From the NCBI GenBank assembly GCA_018901715.1, contig JAHIEL010000008.1:1-21178 (forward strand): 21,178 nt of DNA, read 5' to 3'. Each line of letters begins with the position of its first letter. Position 1 is the stretch's first letter. The DNA comes from Patescibacteria group bacterium. GTDB taxonomy: Bacteria; Patescibacteriota; Minisyncoccia; Minisyncoccales; PEYH01. The notes beneath the pieces are model-generated. The model made no database searches. It had not been told where the DNA came from and saw only the letters and a list, made by a program, of their open reading frames with translations. A program made the position numbers and the translations under genes. Positions 16,893 through 21,178 of this stretch are shown one piece after another.

Positions 16893-17399
16893 TTATCTTC
16901 CGGCCTTTATAACCAAATAGGCAAGCGCGCCTCCGGCGAGCGCTGTAAAAAGCTGGGGAAAAGACATTATTCCTGCCACGCGGGAAGCAAGTTCTGTTTT
17001 TATTATTAAGTTAACCACTATTGAACTCGAGGCAAAAAGGAAAATAAACTTTAAAACGCTGGCAACCACAACCCCAAGCCAATAATTTTTGTTTCTTAAA
17101 AAATCAAAAACTATAACTAAAATCGCATTTCCAGTCATAATAAAAACAAGCATTGGCGCAAGAACTGCTGGCAAAAGCCCGACAGATAAAGCGATTATGC
17201 TGGGCAATAAGCCGACTAGAATCCCAGCCCTGACACCCAAAAACGCTGTTGCAATGAAAAGAGTGGCATTGACGATTGGGCCAGTGATTGCTTGCTGGCC
17301 AATTAGCGGAGCAATGACCGCTATGCCTGTTAAGACAATAAACTGAATTAGAATATTAATTTTTGCTCTATCAATTGCTAAAATTTTTATATTATTCAT
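16893..17399 (-). CDS. Small membrane protein coupled to the [FeFe] hydrogenase (ECF S-component-like)
   Basis: This is a 168-aa protein with about five to six hydrophobic helices: INILIQFIVLTGIAVIAPLIG, ATLFIATAFLGVRAGILVGLLPSIIAL, LLPAVLAPMLVFIMTGNAILVIVFDFL, WLGVVVASVLKFIFLFASSSIVVNLII and FTALAGGALAYLVIKAG. The pattern (short helices, Gly-rich G-I-L-V-G-L-L-P turn, conserved Asn in TGN) resembles S-components of energy-coupling-factor transporters, which bind small substrates such as vitamins or metals. Its ATG overlaps the hydrogenase stop by 4 bases, so the two are translationally coupled. A link to hydrogenase function, for example cofactor or metal supply, is inference from this coupling. 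No ECF ATPase or T-component is in the window. Confidence 0.6.
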   Translation of the reverse strand: MNNIKILAIDRAKINILIQFIVLTGIAVIAPLIGQQAITGPIVNATLFIATAFLGVRAGILVGLLPSIIALSVGLLPAVLAPMLVFIMTGNAILVIVFDFLRNKNYWLGVVVASVLKFIFLFASSSIVVNLIIKTELASRVAGIMSFPQLFTALAGGALAYLVIKAGR

Positions 17400-19117
17400 A
17401 TTTCTTTATTCTCTCTTGAGTTTTTTAATTTTTCAATTTTTGTTTTTGCGCGAAGAGCAAAATGAGTATGAAGAATCTTTTCTCTTATTTTTTTATCAGT
17501 AAAAAAATCTTTATATAAACTCTTAACTGCTGTATTTTCATGCGCCCGTCTTATCGTCTTCTTCTTATCAATAGCATAAAGCGAATCTGCTCGTTTCTGG
17601 ATTATTGCTTTGCTCACTGGTAATGACTGTCCTCCGCCTCCTACACAACCACCAGGACAAGCCATAACTTCCACTGCGTCATACTTTTTCGGATCTTCTT
17701 TTAGTTCTTCCAAGACCTTTTTAGCGTTCTTAATCCCGCTAACCACGCAAACCCTTATTAAGCGTTCGCCTATTTTTATTTCCTTTTTCTTTATCCCATT
17801 TATTCCACGAATTTCCTTGACTGCATTTTCAGGCAAATCCTTGTCAGTCATTTTGAAATAAGCAGTGCGAAGAGCTGATTCAAATACTCCCCCGCTTGAA
17901 CCATAAATAACTCCAGCTCCTGATGGCTGACCTAATGGTTTATCAGCTAATTCCGGCTTTATTATTTTTAAATCAATATTATTTTTCTTTAACAATCTAA
18001 CCAGTTCTCGAGTTGTTAAAACACTATCAACAGGATCAATCCCATCTATTTTTAATTCTTTTCTTTTAATTTCAAATTTCTTTGCCGTGCAAGGCATAAT
18101 AGAAACCATAAAAATATTCTTTGGCTCAATATTGTTTTTCTCTGCCCAATAATTCTTAATAATTCCGCCCATGATTGTCTGCGGTGAACGTGAAGTGCAT
18201 AAATTTTCAATAAACTCTGGATAATAAAACTCTAAAAACTTTACCCAGGCAGGACAGCAAGAAGACATTGCTGGTAATCTTTTATTATCAGATAATCTTT
18301 TAATTAGCTCGTCTGATTCTTCCATTGTTGTAAAGTCAGCTGCAGAAGCCGTGTCAAAAACATAGTCAAAACCAAGCTTTCTAAGTCCGGCAACAACTTT
18401 GCCAGTCATAATCTCGCCTGGCTTCATTCCAAACTCTTCTCCAATACTTGTTCTTATTGATGGAGCAAATTGGGCTACTGTAATTTTGTCTTTATCTTGG
18501 AAAAAATTCTCTAATTGCTCAAACTCGCCTATACCCTCAATCGCACCAACAGGACAATGCACAATGCATTGTCCGCAATTTATACAATCAATCGCCTTAT
18601 CTTCGGACAACTTAAGCTTACTTCTAAAATCAAGTTCTAAAAAATCAGTCGGGCAAACTTTAGTACAGTGTCCGCAACCAGTACATTTTGTCTGGTCAAA
18701 CACGATTGAGCCGGACTGAAAAACCTCTGTGTCTTTGGGCTTTTTATTGATTGGTTTGCCTTTAAATTTATTAACCAATTCTAAAAGTTTGCAATGCTGA
18801 AACCAAACGCAGTCATCGCATTCTAAAAAATGTTTTTCTAAAATTGAATCAAGATTTTTCATTCTCTGCTCTTCAATCTCAAGCGACTCTGTCAAAATCT
18901 CCATTCCAGATTCTGCCCGAGTATCACACGCCCGCTTTAATTCATCTTCTCCCTTTATTTTAATCAAACACATTTCGCAATGATTTTTTGTCTCAACATC
19001 AGGATGATAACAAAGCGATGGAATATCAATTCCATTTTCTAAAGCAATTTCTAAAATCATCTTGCCCTGCTCAACTAGCAACTTCTTATTATTTATCTTA
19101 ATAGATATTTTTTTCAT
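17396..19117 (-). CDS. [FeFe] hydrogenase, monomeric, CpI-like
   Basis: The enzyme reduces protons or oxidises H2 at an H-cluster. It is 573 aa, the same size and domain order as Clostridium CpI. There is a plant-type [2Fe-2S] domain with Cys36, 47, 50 and 64; a His-ligated [4Fe-4S] site (His96, Cys100, 103, 109); and two ferredoxin clusters (CTGCGHCTKVCP, Cys145-155; CINCGQCIVHCP, Cys178-188). The catalytic domain has SSCCPAW (proton-relay Cys287, ligand Cys288), MPCTAKKFE (Cys343) and MACPGGCVGGGGQ (Cys487, Cys491). Spacings match CpI. The first residue of the first H-cluster motif is Ser where Thr is usual. It is soluble and predicted ferredoxin-linked and cytoplasmic, acting in fermentative electron disposal. 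No maturases (HydE, F, G) are in the window. Start at 19117 has no Shine-Dalgarno sequence. Confidence 0.95.
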   Translation of the reverse strand: MKKISIKINNKKLLVEQGKMILEIALENGIDIPSLCYHPDVETKNHCEMCLIKIKGEDELKRACDTRAESGMEILTESLEIEEQRMKNLDSILEKHFLECDDCVWFQHCKLLELVNKFKGKPINKKPKDTEVFQSGSIVFDQTKCTGCGHCTKVCPTDFLELDFRSKLKLSEDKAIDCINCGQCIVHCPVGAIEGIGEFEQLENFFQDKDKITVAQFAPSIRTSIGEEFGMKPGEIMTGKVVAGLRKLGFDYVFDTASAADFTTMEESDELIKRLSDNKRLPAMSSCCPAWVKFLEFYYPEFIENLCTSRSPQTIMGGIIKNYWAEKNNIEPKNIFMVSIMPCTAKKFEIKRKELKIDGIDPVDSVLTTRELVRLLKKNNIDLKIIKPELADKPLGQPSGAGVIYGSSGGVFESALRTAYFKMTDKDLPENAVKEIRGINGIKKKEIKIGERLIRVCVVSGIKNAKKVLEELKEDPKKYDAVEVMACPGGCVGGGGQSLPVSKAIIQKRADSLYAIDKKKTIRRAHENTAVKSLYKDFFTDKKIREKILHTHFALRAKTKIEKLKNSRENKEI

Positions 19118-19130
19118 TTTATATTATTGA

Positions 19131-19151
19131 TGTAGATGTTTGACATCTACA
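19131..19151. repeat. Palindrome TGTAGATGT/ACATCTACA, copy A (hydrogenase leader)
   Basis: A perfect 9-bp inverted repeat with a 3-base loop (TTG) lies 13 bases upstream of the hydrogenase ATG. An inverted copy lies at 20040-20060 and a split copy around 7836-7914. Confidence 0.75.
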
Positions 19152-19164
19152 CCATCTATACTCC

Positions 19165-19191
19165 ATTATAGTTTATCATATCATCATTATA
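19165..19191 (-). promoter_or_regulatory. Possible promoter region of the hydrogenase pair
   Basis: Two exact TATAAT boxes on the minus strand (19170-19165 and 19191-19186) lie between a terminator and the hydrogenase start. The nearest upstream TTGTTA is 19 bases from the proximal box, so the -35 element is weak. The palindrome at 19131-19151 would fall in the 5' untranslated leader. Confidence 0.4.
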
Positions 19192-19192
19192 A

Positions 19193-19221
19193 CAAAAAAT
19201 CGTTTTTTAAACGATTTTTTG
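19193..19221. terminator. Bidirectional terminator-like hairpin upstream of the hydrogenase
   Basis: Perfect 13-bp arms CAAAAAATCGTTT/AAACGATTTTTTG with a 3-base loop and built-in A/T runs. It would insulate the hydrogenase unit from transcription of the zinc-finger gene upstream. The core is A+T rich, so efficiency is uncertain. Confidence 0.65.
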
Positions 19222-19258
19222 CGTAGTAAATAATATTAAACCATAGAGACTAAACTCG

Positions 19259-19277
19259 GTGGAAGTCCGACTTCCAC
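19259..19277. repeat. Dispersed palindrome GTGGAAGTC-C-GACTTCCAC, copy C
   Basis: A perfect 9-bp inverted repeat with a one-base centre, preceded by AACTCG. A relative at 20504-20522 reads GGGGAAGTC-G-GACTTCCCC; the T-A pair is replaced by G-C with both sides changed together. Confidence 0.75.
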
Positions 19278-19316
19278 TGACCCTTCTTTGATATACAACA
19301 TTGAGCCAAAAAGAAA

Positions 19317-19338
19317 AGGCCTAGTATAGACTAGGCCT
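19317..19338 (-). terminator. Terminator of the zinc-finger/HTH gene
   Basis: Arms AGGCCTAGT/ACTAGGCCT (9 bp, 4-base loop) followed on the minus strand by TTTTCTTTTT. Confidence 0.85.
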
Positions 19339-19374
19339 CATGGTTCTTGATAAACTAGGCCTCATAGTTCTTGA
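19330..19374. repeat. Direct duplication of the 3' end of the zinc-finger/HTH gene
   Basis: Two 21-nt copies (19330-19350 and 19354-19374) differ at one base and are separated by TAA. The copy nearer the gene encodes its last residues (KNYEA) and stop; the other overlaps the terminator stem. Confidence 0.8.
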
Positions 19375-19963
19375 GTTTATGTCTCTGGACTTGAATGGCC
19401 GCAACAGTTCGTCCAAGAAACCTGGCCAACTCACGATCAGAAACATCCTCTTTAAGAATTCCTCCCGGATCATCAACGATTGTTTTATCGAGAATCATCT
19501 GATTATCAAAATCATCATATGATTGACCGCCGTTTATCGCATGCCGAGCACCCCTTTGATAGTTTCTTCTCCGTTGAGCATTTCTCAAGTCAGGATTTTG
19601 CTTGCGCCATTTCTGACTATACAAATAAGCTCTTCCTGGGTGTGCTTTGCGCCGCCTATCATAGTATCTTTGATATTTTGCTGGGTTTTGCTTACGATCT
19701 TTCCTCGATCGTTCTCTGATTTCTTCTGAATGTAGTTTGTAGGATTTCCTATCGTAACCGCGATATCTCTCTAGGTTCTGTTCACGGAGTTTCCTTGATT
19801 GCTCTCTGATTTTTTCCGAGTGTAGCTCGTAATACTTCCTGCTATAAGCGCACGCTTCGGCAAGATGTTTCTTTCGGTACCATCGTTGGTAACAAGCCGA
19901 GCACATGTTACGAGCAATCACAGAACGACTACATCCTGGAGTTATACAGGCCTTGCTATTCAA
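19355..19963 (-). CDS. Zinc-finger protein with basic repeats and C-terminal HTH; likely mobile or phage-type DNA-binding protein
   Basis: The protein is 202 aa. The N-terminus has a CxxxxC/CxxC zinc-binding pattern (Cys6, Cys11, Cys21, Cys24). A middle section (about 38-135) is very basic and made of degenerate repeats (YYELHSEKIREQSRKLREQN, SYKLHSEEIRERSRKDRKQN, KAHPGRAYLYSQKWRKQN) like those found in phage and HNH-type nucleases, but no HNH motif is visible. The C-terminus (SDRELARFLGRTVAAIQVQRHKL) is a helix-turn-helix of the kind that ends many such proteins. The start is TTG at 19963, supported by AAGGGGG 5-6 bases upstream. It is visibly more GC-rich than its neighbours and has its own promoter and terminator. 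The unit is bracketed by inverted copies of a palindrome. It is probably acquired DNA; exact function unknown. Confidence 0.75.
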   Translation of the reverse strand: MNSKACITPGCSRSVIARNMCSACYQRWYRKKHLAEACAYSRKYYELHSEKIREQSRKLREQNLERYRGYDRKSYKLHSEEIRERSRKDRKQNPAKYQRYYDRRRKAHPGRAYLYSQKWRKQNPDLRNAQRRRNYQRGARHAINGGQSYDDFDNQMILDKTIVDDPGGILKEDVSDRELARFLGRTVAAIQVQRHKLKNYEA

Positions 19964-19998
19964 TATTGCCCCCTTTTAGAAAAGAACTTTTGACATTA

Positions 19999-20027
19999 TT
20001 GTTATCAATAAATATCTATTTTGTCAA
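19999..20027 (-). promoter_or_regulatory. Promoter of the zinc-finger/HTH gene
   Basis: TTGACA (20027-20022), a 17-nt spacer and TAACAA (20004-19999) on the minus strand, about 36 bases before the TTG start. The -35 is consensus, the -10 is weak. GCCTTGACA is shared with the rRNA promoter at 16072-16080. Confidence 0.5.
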
Positions 20028-20039
20028 GGCTTTCTATAA

Positions 20040-20060
20040 TGTAGATGTCAAACACCTACA
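20040..20060. repeat. Palindrome TGTAGATGT/ACACCTACA, copy B
   Basis: Inverted relative of copy A at 19131-19151, with loop CAA instead of TTG and one G-T step in the stem. Copies A and B bracket about 890 bases that hold the zinc-finger/HTH gene with its promoter and terminators. Confidence 0.7.
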
Positions 20061-20118
20061 CATCTAATTTCATATTGATTTGAGATTCGGTACGAGATTC
20101 AACCTAGTGCCTTAAAAT

Positions 20119-20472
20119 TTATCCCCAATAAAAATCATCTTTATCGTAGTTCAACTTGAATACTACATACAAAAAATCTTCTTTAGAATTGTTAATAGTG
20201 GAATGCTTATCATTAGGTTAAATTACTAAAACATCGCCTATTTTTAAATCAATTTTTTTTTCATTTACAATAAAATAACCATTCTCATTCAGAAAATAGA
20301 ATATCTCTATCTGTTTTTTATGATGGTGAATTTCTGCAGTTTCTCCTGGTTTAATTTTTATTAATTGAACAAGAGCTCCCGGATAATTTAAATCCTTATC
20401 ATTTAAAAATATTTTTTTACTATAACCTTTTTTATCAAGCCACTCTTTATTGTCTTCTTTAATCAATTTCAT
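20119..20472 (-). pseudogene. Small cupin-fold protein gene interrupted by an in-frame stop
   Basis: The first 84 codons encode a cupin: NYPGALVQLIKIKPGETAEIHHHKKQIEIFYFLNENGYFIVNE, with the HHHxxxxEIFY metal-binding pattern, then GDVLVI and TAA (20220-20218). Reading on in the same frame gives PNDKHSTINNSKEDFLYVVFKLNY and ends FYWG with TAA at 20121-20119. This tail completes the cupin: the His in PNDKHSTINN is where the last metal ligand is expected. One sense codon, probably AAA or GAA, has therefore become TAA. It could be a recent nonsense mutation or a sequencing error; the 84-aa product would lack the last cupin strands. No function beyond a small sugar-isomerase-like or regulatory cupin can be given. 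Neighbour is a GNAT gene on the same strand. Confidence 0.8.
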
Positions 20473-20503
20473 ATTAATTTATTTCAATTACTGGATTGAA
20501 CTC

Positions 20504-20522
20504 GGGGAAGTCGGACTTCCCC
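20504..20522. repeat. Dispersed palindrome GGGGAAGTC-G-GACTTCCCC, copy D
   Basis: A perfect 9-bp inverted repeat with a one-base centre, preceded by AACTCG as in copy C (19259-19277). It sits in the gap between the GNAT stop and the cupin start. Confidence 0.75.
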
Positions 20523-20525
20523 TGC

Positions 20526-20969
20526 TCAAATATTCAAAACATAGAGCAAATCCTTGGAATCGTTTGAAAATAAATAACCAATATTTGAATTTTCTTTGAA
20601 TCCAAACTTTTCATAAATTGCTCTTGCTTGCTTGTTATCTTCTTTCACATAAAGAATCACTTTTCTTAATGTAAGATTATTGTCAATATAAAATGTTTTT
20701 ATTATTTCTAAAACTTTTTCAACAAGCTTTTTCCCGATTCCTTGACTTCTAAAATCAGGATTAACAAATAGCTCTTCTAATTCAACCACTCCTTGATTCG
20801 GATCTTCTTTGACTATCCATTGAATTAATCCAACTATTTTGTTATCCTCTTGGGCAATAATAGTATTAAAATTTAATCTGTTTTTGATTAACTCATTAAT
20901 TTTATAGTGTTGAAAAAAACTTTCAATTTCTATATAATCTTTTTTTGAGGCGGATTTAATCAATAACAT
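20526..20969 (-). CDS. GNAT-family N-acetyltransferase
   Basis: The protein is 147 aa with the GNAT fold order. TIIAQEDNKIVGLIQWIV forms strands 2-3, VVELEELFVNPDFRSQGIGKKLVEKVLE holds motif A with the acetyl-CoA pyrophosphate loop (RSQGIGKKL), and LTLRKVILYVKEDNKQARAIYEKFGFKE is the typical motif B ending. It transfers an acetyl group to an amine; the substrate is unknown. It has no signal or membrane segment, and starts with ATG at 20969 without a Shine-Dalgarno sequence. It lies just after tRNA-Ala and upstream of the broken cupin gene. Confidence 0.9.
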   Translation of the reverse strand: MLLIKSASKKDYIEIESFFQHYKINELIKNRLNFNTIIAQEDNKIVGLIQWIVKEDPNQGVVELEELFVNPDFRSQGIGKKLVEKVLEIIKTFYIDNNLTLRKVILYVKEDNKQARAIYEKFGFKENSNIGYLFSNDSKDLLYVLNI

Positions 20970-20990
20970 ATTACATATTATTTTAGCTTG

Positions 20991-21064
20991 TGGACCGTGC
21001 CAGATTCGAACTGGCGACCTCCTCGTTGCAAACGAGGCGCTCTACCAAACTAAGCTAACGGCCC
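20991..21064 (-). tRNA. tRNA-Ala (anticodon UGC)
   Basis: The 74-nt minus-strand sequence folds as a complete cloverleaf. The acceptor stem GGGCCGT/ACGGTCC includes the G3-U70 pair that identifies tRNA-Ala; the anticodon arm is CCTCG-TTTGCAA-CGAGG; the T arm is GCCAG-TTCGAAT-CTGGC; the discriminator is A. CCA is not encoded (CAAG follows the stem), so it must be added by a CCA-adding enzyme. Confidence 0.97.
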
Positions 21065-21080
21065 ATGAAAATTCTCGGAA

Positions 21081-21178
21081 TCAAATTTTAAAATGTTTTA
21101 TTAATTTTTCAATCATCGCTCGTTTTTTCCAAGATTTAATCTGTGATTCTCTATGGCGAGCCTCACTTAACATCTCAA
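21081..21178 (-). CDS. GIY-YIG nuclease-like protein, C-terminal end only
   Basis: Only the last 32 codons lie in the window: EMLSEARHRESQIKSW then KKRAMIEKLIKHFKI and stop TGA (21083-21081). The pattern EAxxRExQIKSWKxRxxIEKLI is typical of the C-terminal part of small GIY-YIG domain (UvrC-like, YhbQ-type) proteins. The catalytic GIY and YIG motifs would lie beyond the window edge, so the call rests on this tail alone. The gene ends 17 bases before the 5' end of tRNA-Ala. Confidence 0.6.
   Translation of the reverse strand, partial: EMLSEARHRESQIKSWKKRAMIEKLIKHFKI

Noticed and set aside
17396..19117. Hydrogenase being a subunit of a bifurcating complex
   Set aside because: No NADH-binding HydB-type or HydC-type subunit genes are adjacent, and the domain order is that of a monomeric CpI-like enzyme.
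20119..20472. Alternative genetic code as the explanation for the cupin stop
   Set aside because: The codon is TAA; known Patescibacteria recoding affects TGA, and TGA and TAA act as normal stops in other genes here.

Overview
The window most likely comes from a member of the Patescibacteria (Candidate Phyla Radiation), probably on the Parcubacteria side. The reasons are: low-GC, tightly packed genes with ATGA overlaps; start codons mostly without a Shine-Dalgarno sequence; a 23S rRNA gene carrying two self-splicing introns; 23S-5S genes separated from 16S; a membrane-anchored Mur ligase; and GC-rich palindromic repeats in the gaps. No marker-gene phylogeny could be run, so this placement is inference. 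Almost every gene lies on the minus strand.

Layout. Positions 1-744 hold a DegT-type aminotransferase (3' end outside the window) with a GC-rich double palindrome inserted in frame. A small plus-strand cassette (about 744-1143) follows, with its own near-perfect Shine-Dalgarno sequence and terminator. Then, reading leftwards on the minus strand from 11.0 kb to 1.1 kb: mreC-mreD-mrdA (cell shape and elongation), a two-helix membrane protein, lysS, serS, an alpha/beta hydrolase, a FemAB-type aminoacyltransferase broken by a one-base frameshift, and a MurF-like ligase with a multi-helix membrane anchor. Together these cover lateral wall synthesis and peptidoglycan precursor or cross-bridge chemistry next to two aminoacyl-tRNA synthetases.

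The centre (about 11.2-16.1 kb) is a 23S-5S rRNA transcription unit with its own sigma70-type promoter, a leader hairpin, a boxA-like site and a terminator. The 23S gene spans about 4.5 kb because it holds two group I introns of about 720 nt, both with group IA architecture. Each encodes a 158-residue single-motif LAGLIDADG endonuclease of the I-CreI type. One intron sits exactly at the I-CreI site (E. coli position 2593); the other sits in helix 91 near position 2528. A separate 105-nt long hairpin is inserted in the 5' domain of the 23S.

The right part (16.1-21.2 kb) holds an MscS/CmpX-like membrane protein and a complete monomeric [FeFe] hydrogenase translationally coupled to a small membrane protein. 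It also holds a foreign-looking zinc-finger/HTH protein flanked by inverted palindromes, a cupin gene with a premature stop, a GNAT acetyltransferase, tRNA-Ala(UGC), and the tail of a GIY-YIG nuclease.

The strongest candidates for something new are the pair of related introns in the peptidyl-transferase region, the 105-nt 23S hairpin, the 162-nt long-stem element at 4276-4437, the in-frame palindrome in the aminotransferase gene, and the two self-contained small gene cassettes. I found no CRISPR array, IS element or recognisable defence locus.
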